Below the pieces are notes generated by a model. That model worked only from the letters and a program-made list of their open reading frames with translations, did not search any database and had not been told where the DNA came from. The position numbers and the translations under genes were made by a program. From Ailurus styani (taxonomy: Eukaryota; Chordata; Mammalia; Carnivora; Ailuridae), in assembly GCA_002007465.1 (NCBI GenBank), contig LNAC01000137.1, positions 1,283,821-1,347,820 on the forward strand: a DNA stretch of 64,000 nucleotides, written 5' to 3'. Shown here piece by piece: positions 34,291 to 45,841 of this stretch (position 1 is its first letter; each line of letters opens with the position of its first letter).

Positions 34291-37200
34291 CCCACTTATG
34301 GCTTTCTTTCGCCCGCATGCTCCCAGAAACTGATACAACCCGAATGTGGACCTGAAATTCTGCTCTTGTACCTGCCATAGAGGAACGTTCGCCGGGAAGG
34401 TGTGGCATCCACGCCCGATCTAAACGAAGAGGACAGGACTGTCGTTGGAGCAGACCCAGCGGCCTGACACCTTTTCTCGCTCCCAGGGAAGGAAAGTTTT
34501 CCTTTTGATTCGTCCTCTCACTGTGTTTCTCTTTTCCTTGGCGGTACAGTTTCTGAGAGGAATGTAAATATTTTGACTAGACCTCTGCAGGGGCCTTTTA
34601 AACCCCAGGCACGCTCATCTGTGGAATACCGTAGTTCATAGTTTAAAAACTTGAATGTTAGAGTTTGTCTTGCTGAGGAAACCCATAGAACTAGTAGCGA
34701 CCTCTCAACTCCCTCTCCGTATAATAAAGTCTTCCTTAGCGATTGTCCAAGTTTTAAGGACTTTTTTCGGTTGCTGCTGCTTTCCAATTGTTTGCAGGGA
34801 AGGAAAATCAATCTAACAGGCGTTTGCTGGGGTTGTGGCAAAATCGAATTTCACCATGCTCCACTCTTCTGTCTTTCCTCCTGTGGGGCGTGTACATGAG
34901 GTATGCAAAAGTGGAAATCTTTTTTTGAGAAAATAAAACCCTGTTTAGCTCTTCTGTGCATCTGAAGTGGGGATTTCTTTCTTTTCCTGTTTTAGTATTT
35001 AATAGAAAGCAGATATGTTGAAACAGAATGCACTGTTCAGAAAAATCAAAATAAGGAGGGAAATAATGCTAAGTTTCCCTAGTTTTTGCACATAATACAA
35101 ATAATATAATGTGGGGTTTTTTTCCCTCCAAAATAAAGCAAAAACTGCCAGGAGGCATAACACCTACTTAATGTGTGTTTTCCAATATCCAGATATTCCC
35201 CAATATTGATGCACCTGTGATTTCATAGTCCAAAATATTTCTAAACATAGTTATGGTATAAAAATATTGATTTCAAATCCGGTTTTGTTGTTATTAGGTG
35301 GTAATATCTTGTTCTTGATTTTTAAATACCTTCCCTGTTAATGTCAGTTGTGGCCATCTTAGGGCCTGGATGTTCCAGCAAAACCATTTTAGTATGTGCT
35401 TATTTCTTTATCCCATTCTCCTATAGTGTAATGAATATTTTACATAAAATATTTTGGGCATCCCTGAGTCCTTTTTTAAATCAAATACTTCACGTTTGTG
35501 ACAAATATGGCTGAAAATTTTATTTTGTTTATGGCAAATTCATTTTAATGAAATAAAGCATAATACTGAACATTTAAAACAGTCCCATACAATGGCCACA
35601 AAAAAAGTTTCAAAGTAGAATAAAGAAAATGTTGTTAGAACTGCCCATAATATTGCTTGTGATCCTAGTGTGTGTGTGGGGGGGGATATGAGTTTTTCAG
35701 CTAATATTATTCTGTTATTTTATTCTATGTTTCTGTTAGAATACTCACCTATGCTGTCTTCCCACAGCTTATGTGTGCCCCATGAATTTCAATAAATATA
35801 AATTCCTGCCTAAAAGAGTAAAGAATGGCTACTTTATGTCTCATTGTTCTCTTTTTACAATGTACTTCAAAATCTTTTTTTTTAACGAATCCTATTACAG
35901 CTATTTCCTTTCACTTCTATATGAAAGTGAATGGCAAATGCCATTCAATTTAAAGGAACTCAAGCACAGAGAATATAGAGATTTTGTTCAAAGTCGCCCT
36001 CAAACCTATTTTTGGACTTGGAAACAGCTGGGTTGAAGGCAGCATCCCTATACATTTCTGACTCTGTATGAGGAGACTTGAAGCAGGTGACTTTGGGGTT
36101 CATTTTGGAAACAGAAGACATACATTGAAGTTTGTGTTCCTTAGAGACTGACAAGCTTTGGTGGATCTCAGCAGCAACAGAATAACCCATGCTCTCATCC
36201 GCCTTTGAGTTGCAGGCAAGGAAGAATTTCCTCTCATTTTCTTGCCTACATTACTTTTTCTGTGTTTGACAGCTGAACCAGAGAGCAGCCTGCAACATCT
36301 TGCCTTTGGGGACTTCCTGTGGCTTTGCTGCATTCCCTAGAGAAGTTCAGAATCCCAGAAGCGATGGAGGGATTACAGAGAGCCACAAACATCATTCTTC
36401 CTTTAATCCATCTGGGGCTGATGTACTATTGATAACAACCTTTCTGTTACTTGACAGTTTCAGACCATTCAAATGAGGATAAATAATAGGAATTTGGTAG
36501 TGGAGGTGGGGGTAAAGTAGGGGCAATTGGTATACTCTTTCAGAGTGAAAAGATTGGTCTCTATTCCAAAATCATGGAACCAAGTACAAAATTTACAAAT
36601 TCCCACTCATTTCTTTCAGAGTGATTTCTTCTCTCTTGTAGAGCATTTGGATTGGGGCATTGGCACATTTATTTGCCAAGAAATCTTACATTGTTCCTAG
36701 GACAAGGCAATGCTCGGTTGCTTGAATTTTGTAGCTTCAGTTTGCCTGACTTCCTCTGCTTGAAGCTACTATGTTAGGTAATAAGGAAGCCCATTTGCAT
36801 TAGATAATAAGAATCAGGGACAAGACAGACACGATGCTGATTAAACAAGGACTCATATCCCACATTGAGAGCTCCCTGATAACCAGAGCCACAATCACAT
36901 CAGTAGGTCAAGCAAAAATCTGAAGATAAAATCAATGTCAGTTTTCTGTCTTGGTGACAGGCAGAGACCCACCAGAATCATATCCAGTAAACCCTGAAAT
37001 CAAGTACTTCACTGTCATTGATGAATTCAGTTATGCTGTGGGTCAGATCATGCCCCCACCTCCATGACATTGTTTATAGCGTCCCTCAGAGTGACAAAGA
37101 CTTGCAAAAACAATATCCTAACAATTACAACTGTCTGACAACGGGATGGGCTGCTTTGTACTGTAAGTGTGAGTGGAGACATTGGAAATGTTCAAGTAGA

Positions 37201-37680
37201 ATTTGGTTAAATCTGCATGAAGGAGTGGCTGAGAAAATTGACCTATATTCCGAACTCCTATTCTGGACTGGCTTTATCAGGATTTTTCCATCTTTCCAAG
37301 AATATGTGTTTGCCTATTGGTTCCTGTAGTAAATAATTTTAATCTGATTATTTTTAATATAGTCATACACTCATGTGATTCTGAATTTTAAACATTCAAA
37401 AAAAAGTTGGAAAATTCTGCTGCCTACCCTGTCATCAAGCCACTCAGTTCTTAGAGTAACCAATAGTACCAGTTTCTTGTGAATAGGAGACTTTAAAATA
37501 CAGAATCCCAAGGCCTACTTAGTGCACCTCTTTGAAGAGATGGGCCTTGCCATCTGTGTTTTAAAAAGCTTTCAGTTAATTCTGTAGGGTTGAGCACTAT
37601 AGGCTTAATTGGCTTCTAGACTAGCTTCAAGGACTGAGATTCTATGGAAACCTGTAATGTAATCGTATTCATTCCATACA
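34290..37680. other. Single-copy AT-rich intergenic DNA
   Basis: AT-rich with no SINE, LINE or gene that I can recognise, and no CpG clusters. It is the last part of the repeat-poor domain around PAX6. A G-run lies at 35679-35686. The longest open frames are about 100 codons and show no family features. Confidence 0.5.
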
Positions 37681-37689
37681 GTCCCATAA

Positions 37690-37885
37690 AGTATGCAAAG
37701 TATTTTCAAAACGAGTGTACTTATTGATTCTCTTTGCAACCCTGTGAAATAAGTATTATTTTCAGACTCTCTTTCCATTTTTCGGGAGATGAAAATTGCA
37801 TCTCAGAGTTTAAAGGACTTGAACAAGATAACTCAGCTAGTAAATAGTAAAGACAGGTAGCATTTAAGGGCACCCCAGGACCTAA
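37690..37885 (-). mobile_element. MIR remnant
   Basis: Diverged MIR core in antisense: GAGATGAAAATTGCATCTCA, ACTTGAACAAGATAACTCAG and CTAGTAAATAGTAAAGACAG follow the MIR order (cagatgaggaaactgagg, cttgcccaaggtcacacagc, tagtaagtggcagagc). It is the first recognisable interspersed repeat in the window. Confidence 0.6.
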
Positions 37886-37974
37886 GCACTTTTACTTTGA
37901 GGTCCTAATCCACATCATAACAAATAATATAATGTACCCACAGTTCTGTAGAATTATTTGCTGTAAACTTTTTT

Positions 37975-38164
37975 TAAAAGATTTTATTTATTTATTTGAC
38001 AGAGAGAGAGAGATCACAAGTAGGCAGAAAGGCAGGCAGAGAGAGAGGGGGAAGCAGGCTCCCTGCTGAGCAGAGAGCCTGATGCGGGGCTAGATCCCAG
38101 GATGCTGAGATCATGACCTGAGCCGAAGGCAAAGGCTTAACCCACTGAGCGACCCAGGGGCCCA
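37975..38164 (-). mobile_element. Can-SINE (tRNA-Lys derived)
   Basis: Complete antisense element: AAAGATTTTATTTATTTATT tail at the low end, GGCAGAGAGAGAGGG middle, and CCACTGAGCGACCCAGGGGC head at the high end. An 18-bp target-site duplication (TTTGCTGTAAACTTTTTT) lies at 37957 and 38166. It is a nonautonomous carnivoran retroposon mobilised by L1. Confidence 0.97.
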
Positions 38165-38410
38165 GTTTGCTGTAAACTTTTTTGAAAGAGTTTTGAACTT
38201 TGCTAGGAATGAATTGCTTATTTTGTTTTTATGATTTAAACTTTATTTTTTATAGATAACATATGATTTGAATTGCAGCTGGTGTGTTGGCGTAATGTTA
38301 ACTCTTTTTTATTATGTGTTTATTAATGCTGACCTTACAGTTTGTTTTTCATATTTTGGAACTACTCATTTTTCAGGGAGAGGATGCAGGACTGAGATAT
38401 CTAAAACCCA

Positions 38411-38815
38411 ATTTTTTTTTTTTGAGAAAGAGAGAGTGCATGAGTGGTAGAGAGGCAGAGGGACAGGGAGAGAGAAACTTAAGCAGGCTCCACTCCCAGC
38501 AAGGAGCCAGAGCCCCACCATGCAGGCTCAATCTCAGGACCCTGAGATCATGACCTGAGTTGAAATCAAGAGTCAGAGGGGGTGCCTGGGTGGCTCAGTC
38601 GTTGAGCGTCTGCCTTCAGCTTGGGTCATGATCCCAGGGTCCTGGGATCAGTCCCGCATCGGGCTCCATGCTCAGTGGGAAGCCTGCTTCTCTCTCTCCA
38701 CTCCTCCTACTTGTGTTCCCTGTCTCACTATGTCTCTCTCTGTCAAATGAAAAAATAAAATTAAAAAAAAAATCAAGAGTCAGGGGCTTGAGAGACGAAG
38801 CCACCCAGGTGCCCC
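38411..38815 (-). mobile_element. Older Can-SINE interrupted by a younger one
   Basis: The antisense tail and body at 38411-38576 and the tRNA-like head at 38784-38815 (GAAGCCACCCAGGTGCCCC) are parts of one element. They are split by a plus-strand SINE that duplicated its target AATCAAGAGTCAG (38564-38576 and 38771-38783). Confidence 0.92.
38577..38770 (+). mobile_element. Can-SINE nested in an older Can-SINE
   Basis: Sense element from GGGGGTGCCTGGGTGGCTCA to an A-rich tail. It lacks the GTGGGTTAAAGCC head (it reads GTCGTTGAGCGTCTGCC), which marks the older general-carnivoran subfamily. A 13-bp target duplication flanks it. Confidence 0.95.
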
Positions 38816-38997
38816 AACAAACCCTTTCTTGAAAAGGGTTGTATGTTTTAAGTTCTCTACCTGAGCTTCCAATGTTAACTAGCATAAGTCTGAGCTTCTA
38901 TAATTCAGGGGATTAAACAAGATGGAAGTTTGTTCTTCTCTCACATAACAGCCTGAGGTGTGTGTTTCAAAGAAGCAGGCAGCTCTGCTTTATTTTA

Positions 38998-39143
38998 TTT
39001 TTTTTTAAAGATTTTGAGTGGGAGAGGAAGAAGCAGGCTCCCCACTGAGCAGGGAGCCTGATGTGGGGCTTGATCCCAGAACCCTGGGATCATGACCTGA
39101 GCCGAAGGCAGACGCTTAACCACTGAGCCACCTGGGCGACCCG
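38998..39143 (-). mobile_element. Can-SINE, internally shortened
   Basis: Antisense element whose CT-rich middle is largely missing: it goes from AAAGATTTT directly to GAGTGGGAGAGGAAGAAGCAG. Flanked by a 13-bp duplication (AGCTCTGCTTTAT at 38981 and about 39146). Confidence 0.93.
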
Positions 39144-39159
39144 AAGCTCTGCTTTATAT

Positions 39160-39640
39160 GATTATTCGGACATCTAGACTTTTCTATCTTCTTGTCTACA
39201 TGGCTCACAGTTGACTCCAAATTCTGGCTCCTGGGAAGTGAAAAGACAATGCAAGAAACACGCCCATGGTTCTTAAGTCTACCTTAGAAGTAGCACACAT
39301 CCCTTCTTCTTGCATTCCTTTATCCAGAATTTAGTCACATGTCCACAGCAAAGTAGAAGTGGGAAATGTATCAAAGGATAATGGATTATGGTGAACCGCC
39401 AGCAGTATCCACAAAGAATAATGCAGTCAGGAGACCGTTATAATACTGCAGGTGAGAACTAACGATGAGAGTAGTGGAAGTTGTTAGAAATGATTAGATT
39501 CTGGATGTATTAATTTTTTTTTCTAATGGATTAGATAGGGTTGTGAGAGTAAAAGGAGTCAAGATTTTGGCTGGAGAAATTGGAAAACTGAGTTGGCCAT
39601 TTAAAGAGGTGAGAAAGACTGGGTGGGGAGGATTCTAGAG
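39160..39640. other. Intergenic, nothing recognised
   Basis: Single-copy DNA of moderate AT content. No gene or clear repeat is seen. Confidence 0.5.
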
Positions 39641-40660
39641 AAAAATGAGGAATTTTGTATTGGATATACTGAGTTTGAGATGCCTATTAGAAATCCAAGT
39701 GTTAATGTTAGATAAGAGTTAGATGTATGAGTCTGGAGTTGAGGGGAGCTGTCCGGCCTGGTGAATTCAGGAATCATTAACAAAGAGAAAAATTTTAAAA
39801 CAATGAGACTGAGTGAAATCAGCGAGGTAGTCAATGAGGAAGAGAATTGGTCTGAGGATCAAGTTCTGGGGCATGTCGATATTTAAAAGTCTGAGAGTTG
39901 AGGAGAAATCAGGAAAGGAGATCCACAGAGCAGCCAACTAAGCAGGAGACCCAAGAGAGAGTGGTACAGGGAGCCAAGGGGAGAGAGTGTTTTAGGAAAG
40001 CAAGAGTGAACAACTGGTAATCAAGGACAGCATCAAATACTATAAATAGGTCAGGTTGGGTAAAATCCGAGAATCAGCTGTCTGGTTTGTCAGTGGGGAG
40101 GGCACTGGGGACTTTGTCATGAACTATTGGGTGAAGCAAACAAAATCCTGTTGGAATAAGATTGAAACGTGAGAGGAGGGGCGCCTGGGTGGCTCAGTTA
40201 AGCATCTGGAGTTCCCTCTCTCGCTATCTCTTTCTGTCATAAATAAATAAAATCTTTAAAAGAAAAAAAGAAACATGAGAGCAGAGAAATTTGAGGCAGG
40301 ACAAGTGCATGTAACTATTACTGCAATTTTTGTTACAAAGAGGGGCAGGAAAATGAGATAATGGTAGTGAAGACATGTTTGCATTCTGATGGGAAATCTT
40401 GCATTAGAGAAGGAAACAATGATGACGCAGAGGACAGAGAGGAGAACTGTCTCATCAGAGTCTATAAGAAGGCAAGAAGAAATAGGGTCCTGTGCATACG
40501 TGGAGGCTTGGTCTAGTTGGTAACAGGAATGGTCTGTCGACAATAATGGGGGGAAGGGGAATTGATGGGCTCAGATACAGCTGGGTGAATGTGGGGAAGA
40601 TGGAGCTTGTTCGCTTCTCACTTTCCCAGCCAGATAGTAGGTAATAATTCCCTCTGGGAC
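39640..40660. mobile_element. Ancient interspersed repeat, family not assigned
   Basis: Text such as GAGATGCCTATTAGAAATCC, TATGAGTCTGGAGTTGAGGG, CTGGGGCATGTCGATATTTA and GCATTCTGATGGGAA resembles a widely dispersed old mammalian repeat that I know by its wording but cannot name with certainty. It is interrupted at 40177-40270 by a Can-SINE, with matching repeat text on both sides. Confidence 0.45.
40177..40270 (+). mobile_element. Can-SINE with large internal deletion
   Basis: Sense head GGGGCGCCTGGGTGGCTCAG is joined after about 30 bp to the CT-rich part and the AAATAAATAAAATCTTT tail; the central 100 bp are missing. Imperfect target duplication (GAAACGTGAGAG and GAAACATGAGAG) on either side. 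Confidence 0.93.
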
Positions 40661-40694
40661 CATCCTCTCTTGCTTCTATGGGACCATGCTCTCT

Positions 40695-40846
40695 GTCTTC
40701 AAGTTCTTCCTCTGTCCTTCCTGCCATCTCTTTCATTCATCTTCTAGGTGTCCCGTTTACTCTTTTATTTCCTTCCTCCCTCCCCTCTCCCCCTTCCTGC
40801 CCTTCTTCCTTCTGTTCTCCCTCTCTCTTCTTCTCCTTTCGTTCTA
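40695..40846. repeat. Pyrimidine-rich tract
   Basis: About 150 nt dominated by C and T on the plus strand, with TTCC and CCTTCC runs. Low-complexity, no coding support. Confidence 0.75.
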
Positions 40847-40869
40847 ATTCCTTACTTCAAAAATAGGGT

Positions 40870-42115
40870 GTGAAATTACAGGAAGAGAAAAAACGGAAAA
40901 ATAAGGGACTGCTGAGCAGGTAGCCTGAGCATGGACTGTGGCTTCTCTGCCTCCTCTCTTGCCGTTGTGTTCTGGACATTCATGTTCAAGTCACATTGAC
41001 AGAGCTGGAAGCGAGGAGAAACACCCTTAGGAGAGCCTTGTAAATAAAAATCAACAGCCAAATTTGATGTAGCACGTTCAGCACTCAGTCAACCTTTTCT
41101 ACATGAGGCCAGGGGAGGAAGCTCTAGGAAGGCATATCAAAGAAGCAGAAAGTATACTCTTGTTTTTCAAGAAGATAGAGGAAGAGGACAGGCTTCAGAA
41201 AAGGTCAGTGGGAGTGTGCGATGCTGCCCAACCAGGGCGTGATTCCCCCCATAAATATCTTCTGACTTCAGAAACATGTCCCAAGTGCCTTGGTATAACC
41301 TGCCACTGAGTTGTCAGCCAAAGGTCACCCATAATTCCCTACTTGGAGAGAGTTTTTGTCTGTGGGCTTATCAGTCTTTGTTTATGTAAACTGTAATTAT
41401 TGAATATTAGACTTACAAGGGACTTTGAGACTATCGTTGCAGATCGGAAGTCATTTGGGGGTTATTTTATAGCTGAGGAAAACAAGAGTGTGAGCACAGA
41501 GAGGGTTGCAGTGATTGTTCTCTAGGCCATCAGCGAGTAGATGAGACAATCGGTTCCAGAGCCTTCTTGCCCCACATTTAGCCCACCTTCCCCATCGCTC
41601 ACCACCTCTCCTGAGCTGAAGACACTGTTAGAATCAATTGGATTGAGAACTTTGCTCAAGGCTCTGGAGAGGGTGGGCCCTTGAATGGACATCCGGTTTC
41701 CTGAGGCAGTCTTCTCCGTTTTCTGCTCAGGTAATTCCATCGCTGTCTCACAGTTCATTTGGCCCTCTTGTGTGGGCTCAGCCTTGCCCCATCCTTGGGG
41801 ACCATTAGGCTCAGAGGCAGAGAAAGCATAATGTTCAGAGATCCAGGGTTCATAGCTCAGCGGTGATCCTGCTCTGATCTCATATGCAGGGTAAATAACA
41901 AGGAGCCACTTACCTGACCACCCTGTGATGAAGACCCTGCCCCAAAACTCGGTTTGACCATCACACCCCTGAAGCCCTACCTTTGTTTCTCCCCAGCACT
42001 CATGGCCTCTGGGATGGGAGGAGCAAAGGGGACATAGAGTGTTCCCTAGAACAGAACCTTCACATGAGCTATTCAATGTACAGGTATAGGTTTGGTTCCT
42101 TTAAAAGAGGTATCA
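40870..42115. other. Intergenic with one 184-codon open frame
   Basis: No gene is recognised. A MIR-like piece lies near 41395-41500 (AGCTGAGGAAAACAAGAGTG). A minus-strand frame of 184 codons (42076-41522) is the longest non-GC-driven frame in the intergenic part. It has no recognised domain, no splice evidence and no family match known to me, and is probably chance. Confidence 0.45.
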
Positions 42116-42136
42116 TTTAAGAAATAACAGTAAACA

Positions 42137-42552
42137 GGGGCACTTGGGTGGCACAGTCGGTCAAACATCTGACTCTCGGTTTCCGCTCAGGTCCTGATCT
42201 CAGGGTTGTGAGATTGAGCCTCATATCAGGCTCCACACTCAATAGGGAGTCTGCTTGAGATTTTCTCTCTGCCCCTCCCTCTACCCCTCCCCCCACTCCT
42301 TCTCTCTCTCTAATAAATAAATAAATCTTTTAAAAATATTTTACTTATTTATTTGAGAGAGAGAGAGTATGAGTGAGAGAGCAACAAATTGGGGGGGGCA
42401 GCAAAGGGAGAGGGAAGCAGGCTCCCCACTGAGCAAGGATCCTGATGAGGGACTCCGTCCCAGGACCCTTGGGATCATGACCTGAGCTGAAGGCAGCCAC
42501 TTAACCAACTGAACCACCCAGGTGCCCCTAAATGAATAAATCTTTATAAGAA
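42137..42552 (+). mobile_element. Can-SINE (old), interrupted in its tail
   Basis: Sense element GGGGCACTTGGGTGGCACAG to the AATAAATAAATCTTTT tail, resuming as AATGAATAAATCTTTATAAG after 42528. The flanking duplication AGAAATAACAGTAAA sits at about 42120 and 42554. A minus-strand SINE has inserted in the tail. Confidence 0.9.
42338..42528 (-). mobile_element. Can-SINE inserted tail-to-tail in the preceding one
   Basis: Antisense element from TTTTACTTATTTATTTGAGA to CCACCCAGGTGCCCC, placed inside the A-rich tail of the sense element. The two form an imperfect inverted repeat of about 190 bp per arm. Confidence 0.93.
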
Positions 42553-42606
42553 AGAAATAACAGTAAAGATAACAAGGACAAGTTTCACATTTAAATAATA
42601 TAGAAA

Positions 42607-42720
42607 TGGGGGGGGAGTGCCTGACTGACTTAGTCAGTAGAACATGAAAATCTTGATCTTGGGGTTGTGAGTTCAAGCCCCATGTTGGGTGTAGAGATTA
42701 CTTTAAAAAATATATTTTAA
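42607..42720 (+). mobile_element. Short ancestral Can-SINE
   Basis: About 110 bp: a head with GTGCCTGACTGACTTAGTCA, then GATCTTGGGGTTGTGAGTTC and AGAGATTACTTTAAAAAA. It lacks the CT-rich middle. This short tRNA-like type is an older carnivoran SINE. Confidence 0.8.
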
Positions 42721-42959
42721 AAAATGATACAGAAAAAAATATGGAAGTTGATGAAGTAGGAAGTGAGCTTTCCCTTCTTCAATCTTAACCACATCTTTTT
42801 TTTAGAAGAATCCTTATTAACTGTAGGTACCGAAAACTTTCAAATTCTTTTCAGTGCTAACTAGACATTTACACACACATATATCTATACTCATTTAAGG
42901 AAATAAATGGTTTACCTCTCCCCCCTCCCCGAGGGGGTCATTTAACAGAGATAATCTTT

Positions 42960-43310
42960 CCAAGTCAAGACCATAGCATTTCATTTTTAATACGTTATAC
43001 AGTATTCCATTGTATGCATATGACATACTTTATTTAAATAGTGCCATAGTAAAGGGATATTTAAGTTGTTTGGAACTTTTTCTCTATCAGCATTGCTGCA
43101 GTGTGCTTCCCTGCCCATATATGCTTGTGCTAGAATTTTGGAATCTAGACCCCTAGCAATGGAGTTGCTGTGCCACATTGTGTGTGCATTTTCAAATTTG
43201 GTAGACACTGCCAAACTGTGCCTCTCCCCAAATCATGTGTCAATCTACACCCCCACCAGCAGTGTACAAGTGTACCTCTATCCTCATACCCTTCCCAGCA
43301 ATTTGCCTCC
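42960..43310 (-). mobile_element. L1 3'-region fragment
   Basis: TACAGTATTCCATTGTATGC, ATTGCTGCAGTGTGCTTCCC, CTAGCAATGGAGTTGCTG and CTACACCCCCACCAGCAGTG follow, in order, the antisense of the end of L1 ORF2 and its 3' end. Diverged and 5'-truncated. Confidence 0.65.
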
Positions 43311-44370
43311 TTCTGGAGGTCTGCAAAGAAGCAATCTGTCAGACAGCAGAAGAGGCAAATGAGAATCTGTGTACGATGAGTTCACCTGACACTTTGTTGA
43401 ATCCCAGGGCTCATCCCGCTGATCTGGCTGCCTAAAGGGAAGCCCTCCCTCTCTTGTCGCTCCATGGGGAGCCCAGCTGAGGAATGGTTGATGAGGGGCA
43501 CTGGAGCACTCTCCATTTTGATTTAAAGTCTGCTCCTCTGTCCACTGCGACTCAGGGACAACATGCTCTGATGGCTGATAATGTGTTCTATTTGTATTCT
43601 AGCTGGGTATAGGTATTAGAACAAAGTGTTTATTCATTTCCATCAGAGAAAGTAAAGTCTTTGGGCACTGGGTGCTCACCTTGAACTTCAATTGTAATCA
43701 TAAAATCAAAGCTCCACTGTCATCTCAAAGCCTCATTCAGACTCCAAACTTTAGAGGGTCTATTGGCCTTCATTCCAAATAGGTAGGTCAGGTGGATGTC
43801 TTCATTGAAAGGCTCCCTTCCCATTGCTCCCCCCCACCCCCGACTTAAAATACAGTGCAAAGGAAGAGAAAGCCAGTGCTCCCAAAGTCCAAGACGTTCA
43901 AAGCACTAAAAATTTGCATGAACAATGATGCCCACTTTTGTTTTTAAGACCACTTAATAGACTTCATTTCTTAAACCCAAACCAAGATTAATCTTTCCAG
44001 ACTGAGTCTTTGGAAGAGAACATCTACAAATTTATTCAGAGGACTTCAAGCTGTAAAAATAATGTGCAATTCATTTTAATGGGTAGTAAAAGGACCCAAG
44101 AAAAAAGAATCTTTTCATACATATAGTATATGCTTTTCAAAAAAGATTCACCTATTCTCTTACCATGTTTTTTTTAAGGAAGAGTTTTTTTTTGTTTTGT
44201 GAAGTTGACACATTTACAGTAAAACAAAACAAAACAAAACAAAACAAAACTCAAACCATGCAATAACCCCCTTGAACCCAACCTTGCATATATCTTTATA
44301 CGTTTCCATATAATACATGCCAGAAAGAAAAAACTAGTAGATCGAGGGAACTTGTACTTTTTTAAAAAAT
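43310..44370. other. Intergenic, nothing recognised
   Basis: AT-rich single-copy DNA. An (AAAAC)n run is at 44221-44250. No gene is seen. Confidence 0.5.
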
Positions 44371-44379
44371 TTGTTTATT

Positions 44380-44540
44380 TTGGGGTACCCGTGTGGTTCA
44401 GGTGGTTAAGGCTCTGACTTCAGCTCAGGTCATGATCTCGGGGTCCTGGGATCAAGTCCACATTCAGCGGGGAGTCTGCTTCTCTCTCTCCCTTTGCTCC
44501 TTCCCCAGCTCATGCTCTCCCTTTCTCTCTCTCAAATCTT
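44380..44540 (+). mobile_element. Can-SINE (diverged)
   Basis: Sense head GGGGTACCCGTGTGGTTCAG, body GTCATGATCTCGGGGTCCTG, and a CTCTCAAATCTTTTTTAAAA end. Diverged from younger copies. Confidence 0.85.
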
Positions 44541-44652
44541 TTTTAAAAGGTTTATTTGTTTAAGTAATCTCTACCCCCAGTGTGGGGCTTGAACTCACAA
44601 CCCTGAGATCAAGAATCACATGCTCTACTGACTGAGCCAGCCAGACACCTTG
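44541..44652 (-). mobile_element. Short ancestral Can-SINE
   Basis: Antisense: AAGTAATCTCTACCCCCAGT, CTTGAACTCACAACCCTGAG, CTACTGACTGAGCCAGCCAG. It abuts the tail of the preceding sense SINE, tail to tail. Confidence 0.8.
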
Positions 44653-44904
44653 AGAATTGGTACTTCTTAAAGTTTTTGACACAGCTTATCCAATTACCCT
44701 TTAGAAAGGTATAGAGTTACAATGGCATAGCAAATTTTGAAAGTGTTTATTTCCCCACATAGTAACAGACATTGAAGAGTAAAATTCATTTTTATCTTTG
44801 TTAACTTGATAGATGAAATGAAACCAATTTCAATTTGCGTTTCTTCATTAGTGGAGTTTGACATCTTTTATATATTCAATGGCCAGTTCATATTCTTTTC
44901 TTTT

Positions 44905-45075
44905 TTTTTAAACATTTTATCTATTCATTTGAGACAGAGAGATTCAGAGAGAGAGCATGAGCAGGGGGAGAGGCAGAGGGAGAGGGAGAAGCAGACTCCC
45001 TGTTGAGCCAGGACCTGGAGATCATGACCAGAGCTGAAGTCAGTCACTTAACCATCTGAGCCACTCAAGTGCCCC
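44905..45075 (-). mobile_element. Can-SINE (diverged)
   Basis: Antisense tail TTTTATCTATTCATTTGAGA, purine-rich middle, and head GAGCCACTCAAGTGCCCC. Flanked by imperfect copies of TATTCTTTTCTTTT-like DNA. Confidence 0.9.
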
Positions 45076-45163
45076 TCTTTTCTCTTTTAAAAAATGGAGA
45101 ATTTATTTATTAGTAGTAACCATATGTCCTATATGTTGCTTATAGTTTTCCCATTAGTTTTCT

Positions 45164-45372
45164 TTTTTTTTTTTTTTAAAGATTTTATTTATTCATTTGA
45201 CACAGAGAGAGAGATTACAAGTAGGCAGAGAAGCAGGCAGAGAGAGAGGAGAGAGGAGGAAGCAGACTCCCCGCTGAGCAGAGAGCCCGATGTGGGCCTC
45301 GATCCCAGGACCCTGGGATCATGACCTGAGCCAAAGGCAGTGGCTTTAACCCACTGAGCCACCCAGGCGCCC
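45164..45372 (-). mobile_element. Can-SINE, young subfamily
   Basis: Antisense with ATTACAAGTAGGCAGAGAAG and GGCTTTAACCCACTGAGCCA, the complement of the GTGGGTTAAAGCC head. Perfect 15-bp target duplication at 45148-45162 and 45373-45387, so recent. Confidence 0.97.
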
Positions 45373-45477
45373 TTCCCATTAGTTTTCAATTTTTTGTCAT
45401 TTTAATTACATTTAATTATGTTTTTGCATTTCCCTTTAAAAAATGAAAAATTCACTTTTTAAAGTAAACCGTACTCC

Positions 45478-45536
45478 TTAAGTTGGGGCCCAAGATCAAG
45501 AATCATATGCTCTACTGACTGAGCCAGACTGGTGTC
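45478..45536 (-). mobile_element. Short ancestral Can-SINE fragment
   Basis: Antisense head piece: GATCAAGAATCATATGCTCT, GACTGAGCCAGACTGGTGTC. The tail side is missing or too diverged to see. Confidence 0.65.
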
Positions 45537-45555
45537 CTCAAAAATTCATATTTTA

Positions 45556-45767
45556 TTTTATTTATTTTTTTTAATTTTTAAAAAGATTTTATTTATTTAT
45601 TTGACAGAGCAAGAGACCACAAGTAGGCAGAGAGGCAGGCAGAGAGAGAGGAGGAAGCAGGCTCCCCTGCTGAGCAGAGAGCACGATGTGGGCCTCGATC
45701 CCAGGACCCTAAGATCATGACCTGATCCGAAGGCAGAGGCTGAACCCACTGAGCCACCCAGGCGCCC
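45556..45767 (-). mobile_element. Can-SINE, young subfamily
   Basis: Antisense with CCACAAGTAGGCAGAGAGGC and ACCCACTGAGCCACCCAGGC. A 13-bp target duplication (CTCAAAAATTCAT) lies at 45537 and 45768. Confidence 0.97.
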
Positions 45768-45841
45768 CTCAAAAATTCATTTTAATTAATTAATTTATTT
45801 ATCATTGTTTCAGAGGTACAGATTTGTGATTCATCAGTCTT

